Assembly (NCBI RefSeq): GCF_014651835.1
Contig: NZ_BMXQ01000003.1
Location: 310,001-374,000 of the forward strand
Direction of reading: 5' to 3'
Source of the DNA: Pigmentiphaga litoralis
Lineage (GTDB): Bacteria > Pseudomonadota > Gammaproteobacteria > Burkholderiales > Burkholderiaceae_B
Length of the DNA stretch: 64,000 bases
Shown: positions 7,762 to 15,916 of the stretch, in pieces
How positions within the stretch are numbered: the stretch's first letter is position 1
How the letters are laid out: every line of letters starts with the position of its first letter
Translations under genes and position numbers: made by a program
The notes under the pieces: model-generated
What the model was told of the DNA's origin: nothing
What the model saw: the letters and a program-made list of their open reading frames with translations, nothing else
The model's database searches: none

Positions 7762-10062
7762 TTGGATTATGTCGTCGCCGTGCGCGCACTGTGCGAATTC
7801 ACCGCCAAGGCGGGGGATCTGGATGTGCGCTTCACCCCCTCGCCTTCCGCACAGGAAGGCGTGGCCGGGCACACGCTGGTCGCTTCCCGGCGGCCGGATC
7901 ACTACGAGTCCGAGATCACGCTGACCGGCGCCTACGAGCACCTGCGGGTGCGCGGCCGCGCCGATGGCTATGATCCCGTGACCAACCAGCTCGAAGAGGT
8001 CAAGACCTTTCGCGGACACCTGGACCGCATGCCGGCCAATCACCGCGCGCTGCATTGGGCGCAGGCCAAGGTGTACGGCTGGCTGCTGTGCCAGGATCGC
8101 GGGCTGGCATCGATCGACGTCGCGCTGGTGTACTTCGACATCGGCACGCAAGAAGAAACGGTGCTGGTCGAGACGCACAGCGCCGAGGACCTGAAAGCCT
8201 TCTTCGAACTGCAGTGCGAACGATTCATCGGCTGGTCGGAACAGGAAGTGATGCATCGCGAGGCGCGGGACGCCGCCTGCGGGGCCCTGGCCTTTCCGCA
8301 TGGCGACTTCCGGCCGGGGCAACGCCAGCTGGCCGAGGCGGTGTACCGGTCGGCCAGCCAGGGGTGCGCCGTCATGGCGCAGGCGCCCACCGGCATTGGC
8401 AAGACGGTCGGCACCCTGTTCCCGCTGCTCAAGGCCTGCCCGTCGCAAGGCATCGACAAGGTGTTCTTCCTGACGGCCAAGACGTCGGGGCGCAGCATGG
8501 CGCTGGACGCCCTGGACCTGATCGCCCGCAGCGACGATGCACCGCCTTTGCGTGTGCTGGAACTGGTGGCGCGCAAGAAGGCCTGCGAGCATCCGGACAA
8601 GGCCTGCCATGGGGAGGCCTGTCCGCTGGCCAAAGGCTTCTACGACCGGGTGGCCGATGCCCGCGCCGACGCGGTGTCGATTGCGCGGCTGGATCGCGAA
8701 TCGCTGCGTGACATCGCCCTGCAGCACGAGGTCTGCCCCTACTACCTGAGCCAGGACCTGGCGCGGTGGGCCGACGTCATCATTGGCGATTACAACTACT
8801 ACTACGACAGCAACGCCATGCTGTTCGGCCTGACCCTGGCCAACCAATGGAAAGTCAGTGTGCTGGTTGATGAAGCGCACAACCTGGTCGACCGCGGCCG
8901 CAAGATGTATTCGGCGGAACTGTCCCAGGCAGGCCTGAAAGACATTCGCCTGTACGCGCCGCCCACGCTCAAGAAGCCGCTGGAAAAGTTGAATCGCATC
9001 TGGAACGAGGTCAACCGCGAGCAGACCGAGACCTACACGGCGTACGACGCGGTGCCGGCCAAGTGGCTGATCGCCCTGCAGCAGGCCGTCACAGCGGTGG
9101 GGGAAGAACTGACCGAGCGGCCGGCCGGGGTGGACGAAGCGTTGCAGCAGTTCTATTTCGATGCGCTGCGCTTTCAGCGGATTGCCGACAGCTTCGGCGC
9201 GCATTCCCTGTTCGACATCACGCTGATCGAACCTGTCTCGGCGCAACCGAAGGCGCCCACGTCGGTCATGAACCTGCGCAATGTGGTGCCGGCCAGTTTC
9301 CTGGCGCCGCGTTTTGCGGCAGCGCGGTCCACGGCCTTGTTCTCGGCCACGCTCAGCCCCCATCACTTCTATCAGGAAACGCTGGGGCTGCCCAAGGCCA
9401 CGCCGTGGATCGACGTGGCCTCGCCCTTCGTGGCCGAGCAGTTGTCGGTGCAGGTGGTGGGGAACATATCGACCCGCTATCAGCATCGGGACCGCTCGCT
9501 CGACCCCATCGTGACCCTCATGGCCCGGCAGTATCACGAACGTCCGGGCAACTACCTGGCCTTCTTCAGCAGCTTCGACTATCTGCAGAAGGTGCTGGCG
9601 CTGTTCCAGTCGCGGCATCCCGATATCGAGGTGTGGTCGCAATCGCGCGGCATGGACGAAGCGGCGCAGACCGGCTTTCTGGCGCGCTTTGCGCCCGACT
9701 CGCGCGGCATCGGGTTCGCGGTGCTGGGCGGCTCGTTTTCCGAAGGCGTGGACCTGCCGGGCAGCCGCTTGATTGGCGCTTTCATCGCCACGCTGGGCCT
9801 GCCGCAGATCAACGACGTGAACCAGCAGATGCGGGCGCGGGTGGACGCGCTGGGCAAGTCGGGCTATGACACCATCTATCTGTATCCGGGCCTGCAGAAA
9901 GTCGTGCAGGCGGCGGGCCGGGTGATCCGTACCCAGACCGACACCGGCGTGGTCTATCTGATCGACGATCGGTTTGCCCGGGCCGAAGTGCGCGACCTGC
10001 TGCCCGCATGGTGGCAGGTCCGGACGCAGGACCATTCCCCCAAGGAGAAGACATGGACGTAG
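7762..10062 (+). CDS. PD-(D/E)XK nuclease - XPD/DinG-type ATP-dependent DNA helicase fusion
   Basis: I chose the TTG at 7762 because GAGGG lies six bases upstream; an in-frame ATG at 7744 has no such site. The 766-residue product begins with a Cas4-like PD-(D/E)XK nuclease domain: GRADGYD (D68), then E79-V-K81 in EEVKTFRG and a following QAKVYGW helix. The superfamily 2 helicase follows: Walker A APTGIGKT near residue 208, four cysteines (CEHPDKACHGEAC and CPYY) fitting an XPD-type 4Fe-4S cluster, and DEAH box near 370. The C-terminal motor has GSFSEGVDLPG and QAAGRVIRT. A DNA repair role is likely. Its last 10 bases overlap the next gene. Confidence 0.9.
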   Translation: MDYVVAVRALCEFTAKAGDLDVRFTPSPSAQEGVAGHTLVASRRPDHYESEITLTGAYEHLRVRGRADGYDPVTNQLEEVKTFRGHLDRMPANHRALHWAQAKVYGWLLCQDRGLASIDVALVYFDIGTQEETVLVETHSAEDLKAFFELQCERFIGWSEQEVMHREARDAACGALAFPHGDFRPGQRQLAEAVYRSASQGCAVMAQAPTGIGKTVGTLFPLLKACPSQGIDKVFFLTAKTSGRSMALDALDLIARSDDAPPLRVLELVARKKACEHPDKACHGEACPLAKGFYDRVADARADAVSIARLDRESLRDIALQHEVCPYYLSQDLARWADVIIGDYNYYYDSNAMLFGLTLANQWKVSVLVDEAHNLVDRGRKMYSAELSQAGLKDIRLYAPPTLKKPLEKLNRIWNEVNREQTETYTAYDAVPAKWLIALQQAVTAVGEELTERPAGVDEALQQFYFDALRFQRIADSFGAHSLFDITLIEPVSAQPKAPTSVMNLRNVVPASFLAPRFAAARSTALFSATLSPHHFYQETLGLPKATPWIDVASPFVAEQLSVQVVGNISTRYQHRDRSLDPIVTLMARQYHERPGNYLAFFSSFDYLQKVLALFQSRHPDIEVWSQSRGMDEAAQTGFLARFAPDSRGIGFAVLGGSFSEGVDLPGSRLIGAFIATLGLPQINDVNQQMRARVDALGKSGYDTIYLYPGLQKVVQAAGRVIRTQTDTGVVYLIDDRFARAEVRDLLPAWWQVRTQDHSPKEKTWT

Positions 10063-10808
10063 GCATGGCCGGAAAGACGGCGCTGGTGACGGGCGCGAGC
10101 CAGGGCATCGGGCGGGCGATCGCATTGGGTCTGGGCGCGCAGGGCGCGCATGTGGCGCTGGTGGCGCGCCGGCGCCCGCTGCTGGACGAGGTGTCGGCAG
10201 CCATCGTGGCGTCGGGCGGCCCGGCGCCGCACATCATCGAAGCGGACCTGTATGCGGACGACGCGGCCGACCGTATCCATGCGGATGCGCGTGCCGCGCT
10301 GGGTCCCATCGACATCCTGATGAATGCCGGCGGCGGGAGCCGGCCGATCGACTTCGACGCCACCCGCGAACAGTGGATGGAGGGCATGACGCTCAATTTC
10401 TTCCGCCTGCGCGAGCTGACGCACGCCGTCGTGCCCGAGATGCGAGCGCGCAAGTACGGGCGCATCATCAACATCACCGGCACGTCGGAACCGCGCGGCT
10501 TGAACGCCGCGTTCAGCGCGAAGGCCGCCGTGCATATCTGGGCCAAGGGCCTGTCGCGGCTGGTGGCGGCCGACGGCGTCACGGTCAACTGCATCCAGCC
10601 CGGCCGGATCCGCAGTGAACAGATCAAGAAGCGCTATCCGACCCTGGAAGACGAACTGGCCTTTGCGCAGGAAGAGATTCCGGCAGGGCGCTTTGGCGAA
10701 TCCGAGGAGCTGGCCAACCTGGCGATCTTTCTGGGATCGCCCCTGGCAAGCTATGTGAACGGGACGGTCATTCCGGTCGATGGCGGGATGTACCGCCACG
10801 CGTTCTGA
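10053..10808 (+). CDS. SDR-family protein with non-canonical active site
   Basis: Start ATG 10053 has AAGGAG upstream and lies inside the helicase gene, so the two are probably co-transcribed and coupled. The 251-residue Rossmann protein keeps the nucleotide motif TGASQGIGR (13-21), NAGGG (91-95) and the Asn at 115. The usual catalytic Ser and Tyr-x-x-x-Lys are not both present: the Lys is K157 (FSAKAAV) but the Tyr position is A153, and the expected Ser position in NITGTS holds Thr/Gly. It may be a divergent dehydrogenase with an altered mechanism or a non-enzymatic NAD(P)-binding protein. Substrate unknown. Confidence 0.85.
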   Translation: MDVGMAGKTALVTGASQGIGRAIALGLGAQGAHVALVARRRPLLDEVSAAIVASGGPAPHIIEADLYADDAADRIHADARAALGPIDILMNAGGGSRPIDFDATREQWMEGMTLNFFRLRELTHAVVPEMRARKYGRIINITGTSEPRGLNAAFSAKAAVHIWAKGLSRLVAADGVTVNCIQPGRIRSEQIKKRYPTLEDELAFAQEEIPAGRFGESEELANLAIFLGSPLASYVNGTVIPVDGGMYRHAF

Positions 10809-10830
10809 GCCTTCCGGACCCGCTGCGCAG

Positions 10831-10851
10831 GTGACCGGCCCGGCCGGTCAC
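10831..10851. terminator. Hairpin between convergent genes (weak terminator candidate)
   Basis: GTGACCGGC and GCCGGTCAC form a perfect 9-bp stem with a three-base loop, ending over the stop codon of the leftward LysR gene. There is no T-tract on either side, so intrinsic termination is uncertain. Confidence 0.35.
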
Positions 10852-11756
10852 TTCCCGCGCCGTCCCACTCCCGCGATCTCGTGAAAGGCGCGTTCCTGCA
10901 TGGACACGTCCTTGCCGGTGCGCGAGATCAGCCACATGGCCGACTTGGCTTCCGGCTCGCGCAGCGGCCGGAAGGTCACCCCGCTGGCTTCAATGCTGCG
11001 GAACGATTCGGGCACGAGCGCGATGCCCAGCCCCGATGCCACCAGCCCGACGATCGTTGCCGCCGTGCGCGCTTCCTGCACCACACGCGGCGCAAAGCCG
11101 GCCCGCTGGCATAGCGCCATGATCTGCAGATAGACGCCGGTGCCGCCGTCGCTGGGATACATCACGAACGCTTCGTCGTTCAGTGCACTGACGGAAAACG
11201 GACGCAGGCTGTCGGCGCGCGGATGCTGCGGGGGCAGGGCGGCGACCAGCGCATCCTGGAACAGGCGCGTGGCGTGCAGAAAGTCCGGCAGGTCGGGCGC
11301 TTCGGTGCCCCGGATGAAGGCGATGTCGAGCCGCCGTTCCAGCATGGCCGTCAGTTGTTCCTGCGTCGTCAGTTCTTCGATCCGCAGGTGCACGCCCGGC
11401 AGCCGCTGGCGATAGGCCAGGATCAGCTGCGGAATGACCTGGGTCAGCGCGGCGCCGCTGGTAAAGCCCACCCGCAGTTCACCGATTTCGCCACGTTGCA
11501 CCCGGGCCACGATGCTGGCCGCGCGGTCGGCCTGCGCGAGCAGCGCGCGGGCTTCGGGCAACAGGGCCTGGCCCGCGGGTGTCAGGTCCACATGGCGGTT
11601 GCTGCGCTCGAACAGCCGGGCGCCCAGTTCCTCTTCCAGTACGCGGATCTGGTGGCTCAGCGGCGGCTGCGACATGTTCAGGCGCACGGCGGCGCGGCCG
11701 AAATGCAGGGTCTCGGCCAGAACGACAAAGTAGCGAATGCGGCGCAGATCCATCAT
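10848..11756 (-). CDS. LysR-family transcriptional regulator
   Basis: A 302-residue LysR-type regulator. The N-terminal winged helix-turn-helix is LRRIRYFVVLAETLHFGRAAVRLNMSQPPLSHQIRVLEEELGARLFER split over residues 4-53, followed by the co-inducer domain (GELRVGFTSGAALTQVIPQL onward). It is divergent from the MFS transporter at 11837 with an 80-base spacer containing an inverted repeat, so the transporter gene is its likely target. The ligand cannot be inferred. Confidence 0.92.
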   Translation of the reverse strand: MMDLRRIRYFVVLAETLHFGRAAVRLNMSQPPLSHQIRVLEEELGARLFERSNRHVDLTPAGQALLPEARALLAQADRAASIVARVQRGEIGELRVGFTSGAALTQVIPQLILAYRQRLPGVHLRIEELTTQEQLTAMLERRLDIAFIRGTEAPDLPDFLHATRLFQDALVAALPPQHPRADSLRPFSVSALNDEAFVMYPSDGGTGVYLQIMALCQRAGFAPRVVQEARTAATIVGLVASGLGIALVPESFRSIEASGVTFRPLREPEAKSAMWLISRTGKDVSMQERAFHEIAGVGRRGK

Positions 11757-11759
11757 ACC

Positions 11760-11789
11760 TATCGTGTATCAATCTTGAATGAAACGATA
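11760..11789. promoter_or_regulatory. Inverted repeat in LysR/MFS divergent spacer
   Basis: TATCGT (11760-11765) and ACGATA (11784-11789) form a dyad with an 18-base spacer immediately upstream of the LysR start. This is a candidate autoregulatory LysR site; it is inferred from symmetry and position only. Confidence 0.35.
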
Positions 11790-11836
11790 TTAGACGTAGA
11801 TGGCGCCACGGCGCACGATATCGGTGTCGATCACGT

Positions 11837-13156
11837 ATGCCGGTAGCACCGGACAGGCCAGGAATGAACGCGCAACAGGTGGGTGCAGGGGTGGTGGGGG
11901 CTCGGGAGGCAGCAGCAGGTGCGCCGGTCGCAGGCACGGCAGCAAGGCATTGCCGAGCGGAAGACGTTTCATCCGCGCCCCGGATCGAGCACGGCACGGC
12001 CGCCTTTATCCGCACCAATTGCGCCATCTTTGCGTCGGGGCTTGCCACGTTTGCCTTGCTGTATTGTGTGCAGCCGCTCATGCCGGTGCTGTCGGACACC
12101 TTCCATGTCGGCGCCACCGGCGCCAGCCTGTCGTTGTCACTGACAACCGCTTTTCTGGCCGTCTCGATCCTGATCGCAGGCGCGCTGTCAGAGACCTGGG
12201 GCCGCAAGCCCATGATGGTCGGGGCGTTGCTGCTGTCGTCGATGCTGACCCTGGTCAGCGCGTCGCTGCACCATTGGGAATCCTTTCTGGTGGCGCGCGC
12301 GCTTTTGGGCATCGCGCTCAGCGGCTTGCCGGCAGTGGCCATGGCCTATGTGGCCGAAGAGATGCATCCCCGTTCCCTGGGCCTGGCCATGGGGCTGTAC
12401 GTGGCGGGGTCGGGCCTGGGCGGCATGGCCGGGCGGCTGCTGGTTGGTGTGATCACCGACCTGTCGGACTGGCGGATGGCGCTGGTCAGCATGGGGCTCA
12501 TTGGCCTGGTGTGCGCCGCGATCCTGTGGCGTTGCCTGCCGGCCTCGCGCCATTTCGTTGCGCGGCCCTTGCGTTTTGCGCCGCTGTTCCAGACCTATGC
12601 CAGCCACCTGCGCAGCGCCACCCTGCGCTGGCTGTTCGTGATCAGCTTCCTGCTCATGGGCAGCTTCGTGACCCTGTACAACTACGTGGGCTACAAGCTG
12701 GCCGCCCCGCCGTTTTCCCTGACGCATACGCAGATCGGCCTGGTGTTCAGTGTGTATCTGTGCGGCGTGGTCAGCTCGGCCTGCATGGGATCGGTGTCGC
12801 AGCGGGTGGGCCGGCCGCGCATGTTGCCGATTACCTTCGGCGTCATGTTGATCGGCGCATTGCTGACCTGCGCCGGGGCGGTGTGGGCGGTGGTCCTGGG
12901 CATCGCGCTGATGACCATCGGTTTTTTTGGCACCCACGCGGTGGCCAGTGCCTGGGTCAGCGCGCAGGCCCCGGTCGGGCGGGCGCAGGCGGCGTCGCTG
13001 TATCTGTTCACCTACTACCTGGGGTCGAGCGTGCTAGGGTCGCTCGGCGGCGTGTTCTGGACGTGGCGCGGCTGGCCGGGGGTGGTGGCCATGATCGTGG
13101 TGTTGCTGGTGGCGGGCGTGGGTGCGGCGTGGCGGCTGCGGAAGCAGGCGGGCTGA
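11837..13156 (+). CDS. MFS transporter (efflux type)
   Basis: A 439-residue major facilitator with about twelve hydrophobic segments beginning near residue 60 (TNCAIFASGLATFALLYCVQPL). The loop between segments 2 and 3 has the MFS signature SETWGRKP. The VQPLMPVLSDTFHVGATGASLSLSLTTAFLAVSIL pattern resembles the YnfM/arabinose-efflux subgroup. The first 55 residues are Ala/Gly-rich and not membrane-like; an internal ATG at 11864 is an alternative start, and neither has a clear ribosome-binding site. Divergent LysR gene is the likely regulator. The stop codon lies inside a tandem-repeat array. Confidence 0.88.
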   Translation: MPVAPDRPGMNAQQVGAGVVGAREAAAGAPVAGTAARHCRAEDVSSAPRIEHGTAAFIRTNCAIFASGLATFALLYCVQPLMPVLSDTFHVGATGASLSLSLTTAFLAVSILIAGALSETWGRKPMMVGALLLSSMLTLVSASLHHWESFLVARALLGIALSGLPAVAMAYVAEEMHPRSLGLAMGLYVAGSGLGGMAGRLLVGVITDLSDWRMALVSMGLIGLVCAAILWRCLPASRHFVARPLRFAPLFQTYASHLRSATLRWLFVISFLLMGSFVTLYNYVGYKLAAPPFSLTHTQIGLVFSVYLCGVVSSACMGSVSQRVGRPRMLPITFGVMLIGALLTCAGAVWAVVLGIALMTIGFFGTHAVASAWVSAQAPVGRAQAASLYLFTYYLGSSVLGSLGGVFWTWRGWPGVVAMIVVLLVAGVGAAWRLRKQAG

Positions 13157-13221
13157 AGTACGCCGGCTGAAGTACGCCGGCTGAAGTACGCCGGCTGAAG
13201 TACGCCGGCTGGAGCACGCCG
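13152..13221 (+). repeat. Five 14-bp tandem repeats over the MFS stop codon
   Basis: The unit GCTGAAGTACGCCG occurs at 13152, 13166, 13180 and 13194 exactly, and at 13208 with two changes (GCTGGAGCACGCCG). The TGA of the MFS gene (13154-13156) is inside unit one, so the array starts at the end of the coding region. Because 14 is not a multiple of three, each copy presents its TGA in a different frame. Confidence 0.95.
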
Positions 13222-13328
13222 CCGGAAGCAGGCGACCCGAGGCCGGCTGGCTCATCCGTCCTGCCCCGGCAAAGACCGACGTAAACTCAGCGGTGTCATC
13301 CCTTCTCCGTCCTAGAACGGCCCCATCG

Positions 13329-15800
13329 ATGCACAGCACACCATCGACATCGCCGTCGGCCAATGGCACCGCCGCGGCGTGGATTGACGCCCATGACTGG
13401 GCGGCCACGCCCCTCGGGCCACGAGACACCTGGCCTCCTGCACTGCGCCATGCGCTCGACCTCATTCTTGCCTCGCCGCAGGCCATGTGCGTCGCCTGGG
13501 GCGATGCCCTGATACTGATCCCGAATGACGCCTTTACGCCCCTGCTGGGCCGTGACCCGGGGGCCGTGCTCGGCCGCCCCTTGCAGGTCGCGTTGCCCGG
13601 GGTCTGGCCTACGCTGAACGGTCCGGTGGATGACGCACGGGCAGGCCGCCCCCAGCGCTTCAAGGATGTGCCCATTCTTCTTGAGCGGCACGAAGGACCG
13701 GCTCAGACATGGTGGAGCTTTTCGCTGTCGCGGCTCAGTGACGACACCGGCCACGCGGCCGGGGTGATGTGCATCGCGCAGGAAACGACGGAACACGTCG
13801 AAGCCTTGCGCGCGCTGCGCGAAAGCGAACAGCGCCTTGATGCCCTGGTCCGGTCATCGTCCGAAGTGCGCTTCCTGATCAGTGCGGACTGGCAACGCTT
13901 GCACGAACTGAAGGGAGGCGACTTCATTCCCGACACGGGCGCCAACAACGACAACTGGCTGAACGATTACATTCCGCCCGACGGGCAGGATGCGGTGCGT
14001 GCCGAGATCGAACGGGCGATCCGGACGCAGTCGACCTATGCCATCGAGCATCCGGTGCGGCGTGTCGATGGCAGGGTGGGGTGGGCGCAGGTGCGCGCCG
14101 TGCCGCTGATCGATAACGACGGGGTCATCACCGCTTGGTTGGGCGCGGCCTCGGACATCACGGACCGCAAGGAGGCCGAGGCGGCGCAGCGCGACAGCGA
14201 GGCCCGCCTGCGCGACCTGAACGCGACGCTCGAGGATCAGGTGGCGGAGCGCACACGCAAGCTGCGCCTGTACAGCGACGTGGTCGAAGCCAGCACGTCG
14301 CTGATCTGCATTTTTGATGCGACGCGCCGGTATGTGGCGTTCAACCCGGCCTATGCCGACGCCTGCCTGCAGTGGGTCGGCGCGGTGCCGGAAGTCGGGC
14401 AACCGGTGCCGGACGGCTTCCCGGCTGACCAGGCCGCGCCCTTGCACGACGCCATGACCCGGACACTGGCCGGCGAGTCCTTCAGCATGGCGATGGAGCT
14501 CGGCCTGGCAGCGCACACGCAGCGCAGTTACGAGCTCTTGTTCACGCCGCTGCGCGACGAGTCGGACGCGGTCATCGGCGGCTTCTATTTCGGCCACGAC
14601 GTCACCGACAGGATCCGCTCGCAGATCGAACTGGAGTCGACGCATACCGCGCTGCGCCAGGCGCAAAAGCTGGAAGCGGTCGGCCAGCTGACCGGCGGCG
14701 TCGCCCACGATTTCAACAATCTGCTGACGGTCATCAAGTCGTCCAGCGACCTGCTCAAGCGGCCCGATCTGCCTGCCGACCGGCGCGCGCGATTCATCGA
14801 CGCGATCTCCGAAACCGTGGACCGGGCATCGCGCCTGACCGGCCAGCTCCTGGCCTTTTCGCGGCGCCAGGCGCTCAAGCCGACGGTCTTTTCGGCGTGC
14901 GACAGTGTCCGATCCCTGGCCGACATGCTCGAGACCCTTGCGGGTGGGCGGATACGGGTGATCGTTGAGCTGTCGGACACGCCCTGCCATGTGTTTGTCG
15001 ATCCCAACCAGTTCGACACGGCGCTCGTCAACATGGCCGTGAATGCCCGCGACGCCATCGAAGGCAACGGGCAGATCGTGATCCGCGTGGCCCCGTGCAA
15101 CGCCATTCCGGCCGTGCGTCTGCACACACGGCTTGCCGGGCAGTTCGTGGCGGTGTCGATCGCGGACACGGGATCCGGCATTGCGGCCGACAGCCTGGAC
15201 ACGATCTTCGAGCCCTTCTACACGACCAAGGAAGTGGGCAAGGGGACTGGCCTGGGGCTGTCGCAAGTGTTCGGATTTGCGAAACAGTCGGGCGGGGAAA
15301 TCATCGCGACCAGCCGGGAGGGTGAAGGCGCGACCTTCACGCTGTACCTGCCCCGCGTGGCGGCAGAAGCGCAAGCCGACGCCGGCCGCGTCGCGCCCGC
15401 CCTGACCGAAGCGCTTGCCGACGGGCATGACACCCGTGTGCTGGTGGTCGAAGACAATGCCGAGGTGGGCACGTCGTGCATCACGGCGCTGGTCGAGCTG
15501 GGCTACCGCCCGACGCTGTCCACCCGCGCCGAGGATGCCCTGGCCCTGCTGCAGGACCGGCCCGACGATTTCGACGTGGTGTTTTCAGACGTGCTGATGC
15601 CCGGCATGAACGGCATTGAGCTGGCCAAGCTCATCCGCGCGCGGCATCCTTTCCTGCCGGTGCTGCTGACGTCGGGCTACAGCGCCGTCCTGGCGCAGCA
15701 TGGCAGTTACGGCTTTGACCTGCTGCAAAAGCCATATGCCATCGAGCAGCTGTCGCAGGCCTTGGCCAACGCGGTTCGAAGCACTCCGCAACGTCTTTGA
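13329..15800 (+). CDS. Multi-PAS hybrid sensor histidine kinase/response regulator
   Basis: Start ATG 13329 (MHSTPSTS) is chosen over an upstream GTG; neither has a good ribosome-binding site. The 823-residue protein has no membrane segment. It has a PAS-like region near residues 20-160, PAS plus PAC near 165-285 ([11 protein letters not shown]), a coiled coil, and a third PAS near 320-430. The HisKA domain has phospho-acceptor H460 in [11 protein letters not shown]; HATPase follows with [21 protein letters not shown] and [10 protein letters not shown]. The C-terminal receiver domain has VEDN and phosphorylatable Asp in [10 protein letters not shown] around residue 750. It is likely a cytoplasmic sensor. 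Its output partner is not visible. Confidence 0.9.
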   Translation: MHSTPSTSPSANGTAAAWIDAHDWAATPLGPRDTWPPALRHALDLILASPQAMCVAWGDALILIPNDAFTPLLGRDPGAVLGRPLQVALPGVWPTLNGPVDDARAGRPQRFKDVPILLERHEGPAQTWWSFSLSRLSDDTGHAAGVMCIAQETTEHVEALRALRESEQRLDALVRSSSEVRFLISADWQRLHELKGGDFIPDTGANNDNWLNDYIPPDGQDAVRAEIERAIRTQSTYAIEHPVRRVDGRVGWAQVRAVPLIDNDGVITAWLGAASDITDRKEAEAAQRDSEARLRDLNATLEDQVAERTRKLRLYSDVVEASTSLICIFDATRRYVAFNPAYADACLQWVGAVPEVGQPVPDGFPADQAAPLHDAMTRTLAGESFSMAMELGLAAHTQRSYELLFTPLRDESDAVIGGFYFGHDVTDRIRSQIELESTHTALRQAQKLEAVGQLTGGVAHDFNNLLTVIKSSSDLLKRPDLPADRRARFIDAISETVDRASRLTGQLLAFSRRQALKPTVFSACDSVRSLADMLETLAGGRIRVIVELSDTPCHVFVDPNQFDTALVNMAVNARDAIEGNGQIVIRVAPCNAIPAVRLHTRLAGQFVAVSIADTGSGIAADSLDTIFEPFYTTKEVGKGTGLGLSQVFGFAKQSGGEIIATSREGEGATFTLYLPRVAAEAQADAGRVAPALTEALADGHDTRVLVVEDNAEVGTSCITALVELGYRPTLSTRAEDALALLQDRPDDFDVVFSDVLMPGMNGIELAKLIRARHPFLPVLLTSGYSAVLAQHGSYGFDLLQKPYAIEQLSQALANAVRSTPQRL

Positions 15801-15916
15801 TCGCGGTTTCGGTTTACAGTTGAGACCTCGCGGGACACCCGCGACGATCACGATGGAGGATCAAGGGTTGCGCACACCACGCAGCCCTTTTTCTTTGTGG
15901 AGGAAACCCAGAACGC

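Noticed and set aside
7690-10125. Open frame of 811 codons on the minus strand opposite the helicase gene.
   Set aside because: Antisense shadow: no start context, no domains, and the plus strand has clear helicase motifs.
11800-13170. Open frame of 456 codons overlapping the MFS transporter in another frame.
   Set aside because: Low complexity Gly/Arg/Ala sequence without membrane segments; the MFS frame has the real signature.
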